A stretch of 64,000 nt of DNA, from the NCBI GenBank assembly GCA_035771175.1, contig CM069608.1, positions 26,170,519 to 26,234,518 of the forward strand, given 5' to 3'. The DNA is from Paratinospora sagittata (Eukaryota; Streptophyta; Magnoliopsida; Ranunculales; Menispermaceae). Position 1 is the stretch's first letter. Every line of letters begins with the position of its first letter. Below are positions 21,952 through 33,461 of this stretch, piece by piece. The notes under the pieces are model-generated. The model searched no databases. It saw only the letters and a program-made list of their open reading frames with translations, and was not told where the DNA came from. Made by a program: the position numbers and the translations under genes.

Positions 21952-23956
21952 ATGAACAAAAATGGAGATATATGGTATTTGGACATTGGATGCTCAAGAC
22001 ACATGACTGAAGATAAGTCAAAGTTCTTGTCTATTGAAAGAAAAGAAGGTAGGAATGTCACCTTCGGAGACAACAACAAAGGGGAGATTGCAAGCATCCG
22101 AACTATTGGTAACGATTTTTTATCTATTTTTTATGTACTTTATGTAAAAAGGCTAAAGCATAATCTCTTGAGCATAAGTCAATTATGTGACAAGGGTTAT
22201 GATATTTCATTCGAAGCAAATAGGTGCATCATTAAGCATGAAAATAATATTAATGCAATCATAGCATCTAGGCATAAAAATGTTTACTGAACGAATTTTG
22301 ACGATATGAGAAAGCAAAATGTTACATGTTTAAGTGATATATCTTATGGATAACATATCTAGATTAGTCAAGAAGGATCTTGCCAAGGGAATTCCAAAAA
22401 CAATTTACTCAATGGACAAGGTATGTGAACTATGTCAATTAGGCAAGCATATCAAATCATCATTTAAGAGTAAAGGGTATCAATCTACCACTAAAGCTCT
22501 CGAATTAATTCACATGGATCTTTTTGGGCCAACCAAGACTCAAAGCTTGGGAGGTAAATCATATATATTTATGATTGTTGATGATTTCTGTACATTTACA
22601 TGGGTATTTTTTTAGCTCATAAGTAAGAAGTATGTGAATTGTTTGTAAAATTTTGGAAAAGAGTTGAAAATGAAAAAGGCTATAAAATAAACATAATTAG
22701 AAGTAATAGATAAGGAGAATTCGTCAATAAAAATCTTGATGAATTTTGTAATAATCAAGGTTATACTCATCATCTATCAGCCCCTAGAACACCTTAGCAA
22801 AATGGTGTAGTTGAGAGAAAACATAGAACCTTGCAGGAAATATGTAGAACAATGCTAAGTGAATATAACACTGAAAACTATTGTTGGGAAGAAGCTATAA
22901 ATACTGCATGTTATGTAATGAATAGAATACTGATTAGAAATAAAATTGAACAAAATACCATATGAATTATGGAAAGGGCGAACACCCAACATCAGTTACT
23001 TTCAAGTATTCGAATGCAAGTGTTTTGTCCTAAATGACAAAGATAACTTGGATCAGTTTGAACCAAAATCAGATATCGGGATATTCTTAGGATATTTCTC
23101 ACACAGTAAAACATATAGAGTTTACAACAAATCTTCTAAAGTTATCGAAGAATCAATTCATGTAAACTTTGATGATAATGAGCATAAGAAATATGTTGAG
23201 GAAAAGATTAGGTAGATAACCATTGAAGATGATGAAATCCCCAAGAAAACCCAAAACATAGAAACTGAGAATGAACAATCTTTAGAAACTTCAAGAAACT
23301 CAATATTGATTCAAGGTCATCCTAAAGAACAAATTTTAGGGGATCCACAGAAGGGTGTATCCACTAGAGCTTCAATTCAAAGTGATCTAGAGTTTATTGC
23401 TTTCGTATCTCAATTTGAACCAACCAAAGTGAAAGAAGCACTAATAGATGAGAATTGGATTTTTGCTATGCAAGAAGAACTAGGACACTTAGTGAGAAAG
23501 AAAGTATGAGAATTAGTTCCTCGACCACATCATCAATCAGTCATAGGAACCAAATAAATCTTTAGGAACAAAAAGAATGAACAAGGAATCATAGTCCGAA
23601 ATAAGGCTAGATTGGTTGCACAAGGGTACAACCAAGAAGAAGGCATAGATTTCGAAGAAGCCTTTGCCCTAGTAACAAGATTAGAGGCAATAAGGATGTT
23701 ACTTGCCTATGTTTGTTACAAAGATTTTCCCTTATACCAAATGGATGTTAAGAGTGCATTTTTAAATGGTTACATCAATAAAGAGGTATATGTGGAACAA
23801 CCTCCAGGGTTTGAGGATGCTAAAGACCCGGAATATGTGTTCAAACTCCACAAAGCCTTGTATGGATTAAAATAGGCTCGAAGAGCTTGGTACGATACAC
23901 TGAGTTCATTTCTTTTCGATCATCAATTTCGAAAAGGAAAACTTGATCCAACTTTA
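21952..23956 (+). pseudogene. copia H pol, protease to RT fingers
   Basis: Protease motif WYLDIGCSRHMTED has Ile where the family has Ser (DSG to DIG). GAG-pre-integrase has NLLSISQLCDKGYDI, but the block holding HRRLAH is deleted relative to G (about 45 bases near 22335), removing two zinc ligands. Integrase retains HMDLFGPTKTQS, IVDDF, IRS, HHLSAPRTP, and VFECKCFVLND. RT starts [15 protein letters not shown], with [14 protein letters not shown] and ALYGLK. Element N interrupts it after KLDPTL; the frame resumes at 36582. Stops occur about every 200-300 bases. Confidence 0.87.
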
Positions 23957-24144
23957 TGTTGGCCTAGATATGTCCAAGAGGATGGGTGAATTAGACATTT
24001 AGACAATTTACAAACAATTACAACGGCAAAAATTAAAGTGCAGAAAGTAAACAAATATGCACAGTCGATTTATAGTGGTTCGGTTACTTACCTACGTCCA
24101 CTACCTAACCCCCTCAGTTAGGATTTTGAACCTTCTCACTAACG

Positions 24145-24332
24145 GATTCTCTTACGGGTGAGAATCAAACCGTTACACCTTTTCTCAACTTGTAGGTGTG
24201 AGAACAATCATTACACTGCTCAGCTTACAAGCGTGAGAACAACCTATCCCAACTTACGGGTGTGAGACAGACCTAACCTTTCTCAACTTACGGGTGTGAG
24301 AACTACCGTTTCTCAACTTACAGGTGTGAGAA
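24145..24332 (-). repeat. R/U5 hairpin array in LTR B
   Basis: Plus-strand units: GATTCTC/GAGAATC around TTACGGGT (24145-24166, perfect 7-bp stem); TTCTCA/TGAGAA around ACTTGTAGGTG (24182-24204); a decayed unit at about 24246; TTCTCA/TGAGAA around ACTTACGGGTG (24280-24302) and around ACTTACAGGTG (24310-24332). Unit spacing is about 30-36 bases. On the transcribed (minus) strand the loop reads CACCCGTAAGT. Confidence 0.8.
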
Positions 24333-25294
24333 AACTTGACCTTGTTGAATATAGAATATCAACTCAGTAGTTTATCTAACTACTATTACAATCTTGATAC
24401 AGTTTACAAAATATGAAATTAAGTACAACTGTATCCTATGAACTATCTCTCAAATTTCTCTTTCAGCAAGAATGATATAAGTAAAAATAGTGGTGAATAA
24501 TTTGAGTGAAAACAGTTTAAACTTTCAAAGAGATTTTCAGATAAAGATAGAATCTTAGCTCAGTGTGAAAATCATTTGACTAAGTAATGAATCAAATAAA
24601 CACTTTGAAACTAGAATGACTTAAGCTTTTTGAATCATATGAAAATTAGACTAACTTTCAAAACGTGTTTTAGCTCAGAGAATTTTCCGTGCTCTTAACA
24701 AATTGTTAAGGGTCTGTATTTATAGACTTATAGAGATGAAGTTGTTGTTCATTTGAATTTAAATTTCAAATTATGAACGTTTACTCACAACAGCTACAAT
24801 ACATCACGAAAATAGCAACTGCACATTTCATGAATATTCTGATTTTCTCCAGATACACGAATAAGGAAAGTTTTAGAAGACGTGGTTCATGAATTAGAGA
24901 ATATCTCTTACAAATACAAAAAAATTGATTTTGTACGAAAAGTTGTTCTAAAAAGTTGGCTTAAAGGACGTACATGTCAGAACAGCAAAAATGTCATTTT
25001 TGTCATTTTGTTCCTTTGAGGGCACTCATAGAATATCTGCGTCCTAGTGAACAATGAAGTGAGGGCGCTGCTGAATAGTGAGCGTCCTGACTTGCTTTAA
25101 CAATAAAACGACTTAATTCAAGAGGGAGCTACTTCGCAATGAGCGTCCTGCTTTGTTTTAAAACTTTTGACACACGAAGGCGGTACTCAAGAGTAAGCGT
25201 CTTGAACTATTAAAAATAGTTTTTAAAACAATGTTAAGTGCGTTGACGGTCGGTAAGCGTCCTGAAAGTTATTTAAGTTGATTCTAAAGATGAG

Positions 25295-26768
25295 TGATGC
25301 AATAAATTTAGATTTGCAAGTGTACAAATTATCAAGTTATAATACCCATGGTGAGTGGGTTATCGTATCCACAGGGAATTATTATTTTCTCTCAATTACC
25401 AATTCACAGGTTTTAAACTTTATCTAGATAATTAAATAGAGATATTAAATGAATTAAAGTGCTGGAAATTAAAAGAAACTAAAGAAATTTAAAGTAAGGA
25501 AAATTCAATTATGGAATGGATCTAGAGAATCGACTTCACTTAGTTGCAAATCATAATTAATGGAAATCATTCATTGTTAAATTCATTTTCCAGATTTATA
25601 GATCAAATCCAATGGTCATCATTCCCCTCTCTCGAGTGCCGAATTGGAATCTATAATTGAAATTGGGTCTCGATCTCTCGATAAAGATCCCTTTCTCAAT
25701 TATGCTCTAAACTCTAGGAATTTTTAAATAATCTCATAAAATCCTATAAATCTCGTGATCCTATAGAAATTTCATGTCACAATTATCATTTTCCAACCTA
25801 AAAGTTCATTCAATTCATGATCAGTAAATCAAAAGCATTAAATATAGAAAATTATGAATAAACCATAGAAAATTGCATTAACAATGAAATAAATCCACAA
25901 TCAATCTATCAAAAACAACTAAGATTCATCTCTTCTCTAGAATTCAAATTTAGTTCATAGCTTGGAGAAGAAAATACAAAATGAGATAGAAAATATCAAA
26001 ATCCTCTATAAAATGTGCTAGAAATACTGTAGATCTTCGATCTGCCTCGGTTCCGAAGCCAATCTCCATTTCCACAGCAACCTGGCCGTCTTCCTTCCTT
26101 TTTCCAATGGATTCCCTACAAAAAAAACCCTAAAAATTGATATGTAATATGCCCTACTTCGCATACGATTTGAATTGCCAAAATTTCCCAAACCTGTGCC
26201 AAAAAAACAACATTTGTGCGGGAGCGCTGCAACGCTCGAGAGGGTAGCGCCGCAGCGCTCCGCGCTTCCTTTTCCTACTCATTTTATCACAATTTGGGCG
26301 CTGCAGCACCCAGAACAATACTGGCCCCCCTTCGATCTCCTCTTGTCTAATCTTCATTTTTTAGCACTTCCTTGTATACTTCTCGCATATGTTCTTGGCT
26401 TCTTTCTACCATCATTTGGGCCTCGATTTGTCACACTCTCAAGCTTTTATTACCTACAAAATAAAACAACCATAAGTGAACAAATCAACTAACTAAAAAA
26501 ATATTAACAATTAACATGAAACTATTATCTAAACTGAAGATGCTAATATGCAAATGCTACTAAAGATCCTATTTATTTTCCTAGACAAACCTAAGGTATT
26601 CTATTCATGAAAATAACTAAAATTAGCCTCTAGAATGCACAAAAACTCTAAAATGCACCTAAAACACTAAATATGCAAATTAAGCCAAAACACCTAGAAA
26701 TTAGTAAGATATATCTATAAACCTAATGAAATTCCTACAAAATAGTATGTATAAAACTAAACTCATCA
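25295..26768 (-). mobile_element. TGAT...ATCA element R2, TSD ATGAG
   Basis: 1474 bases inside LTR B with perfect duplications ATGAG at 25290-25294 and 26769-26773. LTR C has the empty site AAAGATGAGGGTGCTCC near 35980, which proves the boundaries. Minus-strand ends are TGATGAGTTTAG and TTGCATCA. It is non-coding; the 105-residue ORF at 26175 and its mirror are chance. Same family as R1 and R3. Confidence 0.9.
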
Positions 26769-27599
26769 ATGAGGGCGCTCCTACACAAGTAGTGTCCTGA
26801 TAATTTATTCAACTTATAAGTTATCAGCGTCCTTAAAGATAGAAATCACTTAAAGACAAAAAGAACTTTTAGCGAGCTAAAACTAAGTCAGCGTCCTGAT
26901 ATTCTCAAAGGTTGATAAGAGAAAGGCCGCTACAAAGAAGTAAGCGCCCTTATTAATCAGTTCAATTCAACCTTGAGCTTCCTAATATTTTATTAGAGTC
27001 CTGGCTCATCAAGTCCAGGAGGGCGCTGCTAAAACAGTAGCGTCTTGAAAGACTTTTACAAAAACTATTTTTGATTTCTTAATTAAAGCTCAATAAAACA
27101 TCATTATTTCTCTTAATCAAATCAAATACTTTAGAAATCATAAGGTACGATTAAAATGTTACGATCAAAATATGCAAACGATAAAATCTTGTTGAGAGTA
27201 AGTTGATCGATAGACTTTACATTCTAAGTACAGATAGACTCAAAACTTTACTTTGTGATGTTCAATAAGCTTATGAGCACAGTTCCTTGATCTTGATTCT
27301 TGATAAATCTGAAACACTTGACAAGATCATTAGATACACAAACTGAAGCTATTTGGAATCATCAAAACATTCATATCATGGGGTTCATTGAGATAACAAT
27401 CTCTCCTTTTTTGATAATTTCAAATACTCAGAGATCGTGCAGATAATTATATTCATATTTTAAACATATAACAAATTTAGAACGGTATCTGCATACATAT
27501 TAGTTCTATCTTATTTCAATCATAGAGATTTACACGATGAGTTACAAACAGTATATATTACAAGAATGAATACAATAACTTAGATAGAACTCCCCCTTA

Positions 27600-30424
27600 T
27601 ATGTAGCTTCCCTCTCTAGAGCTAACTTAGCCTTAATATTTGCATTTTCTCTTATTTTCTCTTCTTCCCCTTTTGAAAACATCAAAAAGTGGGTAGGCTT
27701 AGCTCGTACTAGGACCCTTCCCTTTCCTTTTTTCTTTCGGCCTCTTCATCCTTCTTGGATCTACTGGAACTAGGTGCAGAATTCTTGGGTTTCCTTGGTG
27801 CTTGTGGTTTGTGTGCTCTGTTTCACACTACTGACAAATTCATCAAATACAATACCCTTCCTAGATTTTTCAATGAATTTTTTATGAGCATGCTTGGAAA
27901 CACCAACTTTAAATGGATCAAGAGGTGGACCAGGTTTAAAACCTTTTGCTTTTCAGTCCGCAAGACCTTGAGCAAACTCAGGAGAAAGTACGTGACCTTC
28001 AATTTTTGGCCTGATTGGTTTCTTGCGTTTAGCCTCTATGAAAGTTTCTGATGAGAGATCTGGGAGTGGAGACACTCTTCGACTGATTCTATGCAATGGC
28101 TCTTCATCCGATTCATCTTCATCTTCACATGTTAAGATGTCATGAAGTCTGTCAGACTCCTTAGGTCCTGGAGGATGAGTGAAGGCTGGAGCTCGTGGTG
28201 CAGGTGCAACTTTGACACCCTTATTCTCCAATAGATGAAAGAGCTTTGTAAAACGTTTCATACTAGAGGAAATATACCACATAGTAGAATGCATCCTACT
28301 ATTCATTGCCTTGAAGAGGTTTTCAAAGAAGCCTACTACTCCTTCCACTCGATCTGCAGCTGTGATGATAGTATAAGACAGATCCATAGTGGTTGTGGCA
28401 AGGAAAGGCATTTTGTTCTCCAAGTTTTGTAGGTTTTCAAATGCATGAGTAACCAAGTCGAGAATCTTGGTTAGTCTATCATCCTCTGGTTGTGTTGGCC
28501 TTGCAGTGTCTAGATTCTCTTTTAGACCAGAGATGGCCTGCAACATCGGATCAAGCGTTGTCTTGCTCGTTACTTGATCCAAGATAACATCCAAAACTAA
28601 TTGCAAAGTTTAAAAATGGACTTAACTTTAGAGGATTCAGCCATTTTACCTCTCAAGCTTTGAATTTCTTCTAGAATTTTTTTCAAAGCCTTTTAAGTTA
28701 TAGCACTGGCAGCACGACTTGGCGTAGCTGGCATTGTGCAACTCTGTGGATCTTGAGGTCTGACTGGAGGTTGTTGAGGAGCTGCCAATCTCGGGGGAAC
28801 AACAACAACAAAGGCATTTATGAATTTCTTGATCTGTTGCATGTCCTCCTGAATATTCTTCCTAAAATCATCAACTGATGATGATGGAGTGGAGCTCGAT
28901 AAAGGCAAGGACTACATGACTCTTAACTATTTGTCCATTTGCTGAGACAGCTTCTCGAGCAGTTCAGTTGCTTTGATCATGTGAGAGTTAAATTCTTTTA
29001 TCTCATTAATCTCAACTCTCTCCTGAGATTTCAAATATTCTCGGACTTCTAACAACGTCTCATTCTTCAGTTGAACTTGGTTACATTCCAAACGAGTCAT
29101 TAGTTGAGATGACAAAAATCTGATCCTCTCTCACTCTTCTCAGAAAGTCTTCCTCTCTGAAGAATTCATCAGTTGGCCTACTTGTAGATGGATAGGAAGG
29201 CGGCTCTTGATCAGATGAGCTTACCTAATGAACATTTTCCATATCATCTTCTACTAGAAATTCAGCATTGGCCTCATGAAAATCTTCAACATGATCCTCT
29301 TCATCAACCTTTTCATTCATGTCATCTCCCTGGTAGGGTATGATAGCCAGATCATAGCCTGCTGAATCCTTACTTTGTACACCATCAGACTCATTCTTCT
29401 GCGAGTCTTGAGATTCCATTGATACAAGGATGTCAAATGGAGATGGTGGTCTGGAGATGGTTTTATCTGAGTCTGCACTGACTCTTTCTCCGGTGATATC
29501 TTCCAAGATTGCATCAGCAGTTTTCGACTCATGCAGATGTTCTTCAACAACGGCCTGAGCAATCTGGATCCTCTTCCATCAGTTTTTCTTCAGCATAAAT
29601 AGCTTGCTCTACATGTTCAATTTCCATATCATCGATTGAAACATGTTCAATGTTAGTTATGGGAACAGCTTCTTCTAGCACAGCCTATTTTTTTGGAACA
29701 GTAGAGGCTTGGGCAGCTTCTTTCTCTATTGCTGAGACATTTTCTTCTCTTATTATATATTTTCCACTGGATTCTCCCTCAAGTGGAACTTCTGACATTG
29801 GAAGCCATTTGTCTAATGCAGGAACATAAGTGTATCTCAACAATTTCACAGTGGTTTGACCAATGTAGTTGTATCTGTTGGTCTCCTTAAAGCTTTCTCC
29901 ACTGAAATTGATACCACATTTCTTGAACAAAGTGGTGAGGTACATACCCAGAGGCAGACCTCATCCTCCTCTACTAACCACAGTATTCATTACATGCATG
30001 AAAATGTGGGCGAGATTCACTTTCTTCTTTTTCAGAATGCACCAGATTAAGAATAAGTCTAATTCATTCACATTACCCCTGCTACCAGACTTAGGCTTAA
30101 TGATGTGGGTAATGATGTTGTGGATAATTCTAGGAATAAGTTCAAAGGACTGATTTGTGAGCTTCTTGTCGACACTCGAATGGTCCTTTTTTCTTGAAAT
30201 AAGATTAAGAGCAGAAAGGTTGTTATAGCTTGAATAATGGACTTTATTCTTGGTGAATGAAAGTATGTGGGCACTTTCATCATTTGGCAAGGAGAATGCT
30301 TCAAAAAAGAATCTGGGAGAAATCTCAACAGATTTTCCCTTTACCATAGATTGTTTTGAGAATTCAAAGCTGGGTTTGTCAACTAGATTTGAATAGAATT
30401 GCCTAACGAGACTAGGGTACCATT
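27600..30424 (-). pseudogene. element N accessory ORF, main and C-terminal part
   Basis: Reads down from WYPSLVRQFYSNLVD (30419), VEISPRFFFEAFSLPND, and FELIPRIIHNIITHIIKPKSG to ELDLFLIWCILKKKKVNLAHI and MYLTTLFKKCGINFSGE. This resembles the putative plant transposon protein domain also found in plant retroelement third ORFs. A stop at 29960 and one near 29690 interrupt it. Acidic linkers (29640-29220), a coiled coil VQLKNETLLEVREYLKSQE (29080-28930), a Pro/Ser-rich stretch, and a 217-residue helical segment (28606-27953) with VGFFENLFKAM follow. The C-terminus near 27600 is very basic (GRKKKGKGR). Function unknown; env-like or particle role is inference. Confidence 0.7.
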
Positions 30425-32395
30425 TGTTGAACCATTTATCCTCATGTCCCTTACGAGAATATTTCCCTCTTATGAAAGATTTTGATGATTACAAAACTAC
30501 ATTTTGTTCATGATATTACTACACATATGGCATATTTAATCTTACTTGAAGGTATCAAAGATTCAATGATGCATGGCGAACGTATTAAAAGATCTTTTTG
30601 AAGACCATGATCGTTTGAAGATGTTTATTTGTATGATTAGATTATGATAGGTTGTAGGACCTTCTATGCCATGTGATTTAGCAATATGCATGTCTGCATG
30701 TTTTAATCAATTGGTTGCATGTATTTAATCCGGTTACTTTATGTTTTATCGTTTTTTAATTAAGAAATCAAAAACCATTTTTATACAGTCTTTCAAGACG
30801 CTAATGTTTTAGCAGCGCCCTCCTGGACTTGATAAATCAGAACGCTGATAAAATGTTAGGACGCTCAAGGTTGAATTGATCTAATTAATAAGGATGCTTA
30901 CTTGTTAGTAGTGACCTTTTGCTTATCAACCTTTGAGAATGTCAGGACGCTGACTTAGTTTCGTTTATCTTTAAGTGATTTCTATCTTTAAGGACGCTAA
31001 TAAGTTATAAGTTGAATGAACTATCAGGACGCTACTTGTGTAGGAGTGTCCTCATCTTTAGAATCAACTTAAGTAACTTTCAGGACGCCCACCGTCCATC
31101 AGCGCGCTTAAACATTATTTTAAAACTGCTTTTAATAGTTCAGGACGCTTATTCTTGAGTAGCGCCCTCATATGTTTTGCGTTTTAAAATAAAGCAGGAC
31201 GCTTACTGCGAAGTAGCACCCTCATGCTTTAAGTCATTTAATTGTCAAAACAAGTCAGGACGCTTACTACTTAGTAGCGCCCTCACTTCATTGTTCAGTA
31301 GGACGCTGATGTTCTATGAGCGCCCTCAAAGGAACAAAACGACATAAAAGATATTTTTGTTGTTCTGACATTACTGTCATTTCTGTTAACCTTTTTTAGA
31401 AACCTACGAATACTTTTCAGAATCGTACAACAACTTTTCAAAACTTTTTAAAATGTTCTAAAACTTTGTCAGAACATTCCTTCATGAAAGGATCAAATGA
31501 TTCAGGTGCTATCGCTGTAACACACATTAAGCTGAATCAATCCATTTCTGAAAAGAATGTTAACGTTATATTTGAAATAACTTCGAGCGCCAAAATTACC
31601 AAGTCCATTGGGCCTCTGTTATTTCTATATACATGTGCTACCTCATAGCAAAAAAAGAACTAATGAAATACGAAATTGATATTTATTCAAAAGGTATTGA
31701 CAGTTTTCGTTTGCGCCAAAACACTTTTTGAAAGTTGGTCTTCTTTCACTTGTGCTTAATCTTATGATTTTTTGAAAGAAAAACTTCAAGTCTTCTAGGT
31801 TGATCGATCTTTTTCTTCATTATTTCAAAAACCCATTAACGAAGACAAAAGCTATTTGGACATGTTTTCAGCATAAACTTCATCATACATATTTCGCTGA
31901 ATCTGTGGCAATAGAAAGTTCAATCCAAAGCGTTGTAAGTATCACTTTGATTCTAAATAAAAGGAATCATATCTCATTCTGTAATCATATTGTAGTGACG
32001 GGAATGTCACTGAGTCAGAGCAAGTGTTGCTCAAAGTTGTAAGCGATCTTCTCACACCAGTAAGTTGAGAATAGGTCTCTCTCACCTATAAGTAGAGAAA
32101 TAGTCCTCTCACACCAGTAAGCTGAGAAAGTGTTTCGGTTTGATCTTCACCCGTAAGAAGGTCCATAATGGAGTTTGAACAAATCCTAACTAAGGAGGTT
32201 AGGTAGTGGATGTAGGTGCGACCGAACCACTATAAATCTTGCTTGCATTGTCCCATTTACATTTGTTGTATCTCATTGCTATACTTTGTTTAATCTACTT
32301 TCATTATTCCGCATAATTTAAAGAAAGGTTAAAATCTGCTAAGTGTCCAATTCACCCCCTCCCCCCAGCCCCTCTTGGACATATCTGGGCCAACA
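30425..32395 (+). mobile_element. solo LTR D, SIRE-like, TSD CCATT/CCAAT
   Basis: 1971 bases, TGTTGAACCATTTATCCTC to TCTGGGCCAACA, flanked by CCATT (30420-30424) and CCAAT (32396-32400). Removing it rejoins the accessory ORF of element N in frame (LTLNSNW to YPSLVRQF), so it is a real insertion on the opposite strand. U3 has a clear array of 30-base AGGACGCT...AGCGCCCTC units (31141-31330), and R/U5 has hairpins at 32049-32163. The TATA box is TTTCTATATACATG near 31623. Confidence 0.88.
31141..31330 (+). repeat. U3 inverted-word array in LTR D
   Basis: Four successive units of about 28-30 bases: 31141-31170, 31195-31224, 31256-31285 and 31300-31327. Each has CAGGACGCT(T/G)A, a 6-9 base centre and (T)AGCGCCCTCA, separated by 15-31 unrelated A+T-rich bases. 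The two words are inverse complements except for one A-C pair. More degenerate units extend left to about 30800. Confidence 0.75.
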
Positions 32396-32748
32396 CCAAT
32401 TTGAATTGAGGGTAAGTAAATCGATCCAGCCTTGGAATTCAAATAGAGAGAAAATATCTACGTGAGAGTTAATGAAGAAATCAAAATCGACATAGCCTCC
32501 ATTAATTACAGCTCGGTTCATGAGCTTCTCGGCATTATATCCCTTTCTTCTCATTTGAGAAGAAGAAGGTGAGAGGGTCAAGTTGCGGTCTCAATATGAG
32601 GTGTGGGTACAAATGGTGTGGGTTCCTCAGCCAATTCGTCTTGAGTTGGTTTAGTTCTTGGTCTCATACTCCTATCTAGTGGTGATGATGGTGAAATAAC
32701 TCGCTTTCTAGCTGAGAAAGGGCAAAGCTTTTCGGGTTTGGGTGCCAT
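32396..32748 (-). pseudogene. element N accessory ORF, N-terminal part
   Basis: Starts ATG at 32748 with MAPKPEKLCPFSARKR, a basic leader followed by a polar, Pro-rich stretch to about 32590. A TGA and frame change near 32582 precede MRRKGYNAEKLMNRA and VDFDFFINSHVDIFSLFEF, then QGWIDLLTLNSNW, where LTR D is inserted. The F-(D/E)-FQGW motif before YPSLVRQFY is what links this to plant transposon third-ORF proteins. No hydrophobic signal peptide. Confidence 0.7.
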
Positions 32749-32939
32749 AAAAAAAAATCAAATGAGAGGATATGAAGAATTGAGACAGCAACACAAATAT
32801 TGATACACTAGGAATTAGAAGTTTCAGAAATGAATAAATAACAGAATTTACCAAAGGTTAAAGATGAAGATTCAACGGTAATTTTTGAAACGATTCCTGG
32901 AAAGTTCTTCAAAGCATCTTAGGGCACAAAAGGTGAAAA

Positions 32940-33215
32940 GTGACTGCTAGGATACAAAAAGTTTGGCTTTATAGAGAAAAAGCGATAAGCTCGCTCCTGA
33001 CACATATTAGCACGTGTCGCTTCCTATTCTTAAAAAGCGGTTTAATTTAATAGTCAATATTGACCGATTAGCATCCTTCTTCTGACTAACGTTCTTAATC
33101 GACTAGAGCTATTTTGCACATTAGCGTCCTCCTTCTGACGAGTGGTTTTGGAACAATTAATGGCATCGGGCACATTAGTGTCCTCAAACACTGTTAGCGT
33201 CCTTATTGATACTTA
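32940..33215 (-). promoter_or_regulatory. internal promoter-like region before the accessory ORF
   Basis: On the minus strand, TCTCTATAAAGCC (TATA box at 32967-32974) lies about 220 bases upstream of the ORF start. The 150-240 bases before the TATA hold several copies of the LTR U3 words (AGGACGCTAA at about 33130 and 33200; AGGACACTAATGTG at about 33175). The 32749-32940 stretch between them is A+T-rich 5' leader without other in-frame start. This predicts a separate transcript for the accessory ORF. Inference from sequence layout. Confidence 0.6.
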
Positions 33216-33461
33216 AACTCTAATATTTAACATATTTGACTAATATAAACTCAAGTATCGTATGGTTGAATAAAAGATATCGCAAATTATATTTCATCAA
33301 CCAACAGTCAATAATTTAATCATGAGCGGAAATATTTAAACATTCTAAGCAACGCATGATTAAAGATAATCATTAATTTCAAATAATCACTAATGAATAT
33401 ATTCTAGTAATAAAAGAAAAGATAGTGACTTTTATACCTTTGCATATTTTTGACTTTTGTC

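Larger units (their letters stand above)
23957..27398 (-). mobile_element. 3' LTR (B) of element N
   Basis: Starts TGTTATCTC at 27398 and ends with the complement of TGTTGGCC at 23957. Without R2 and its duplication it is about 1.96 kb, matching LTR C (1.93 kb) closely along its length. The TATA region CTATAAATACAG lies near 24712-24725 on the minus strand. Words GAGGGCGCT...AGCGTCCT occur at about 25018-25265 and 26768-27055. Confidence 0.86.

Noticed and set aside
26154..26492. Overlapping ORFs on both strands (67 and 105 residues)
   Set aside because: They lie in non-coding element R2 and are not open in R1 or R3.
27755..28051. 98-residue plus-strand ORF
   Set aside because: Opposite strand of the accessory ORF of element N, which has clear domain structure on the minus strand.
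30780..31330. CRISPR-like periodic repeats in the LTRs
   Set aside because: Repeats are degenerate, internally inverted, in a plant LTR U3 with no cas genes; spacing is irregular. They are an LTR motif array, not CRISPR.
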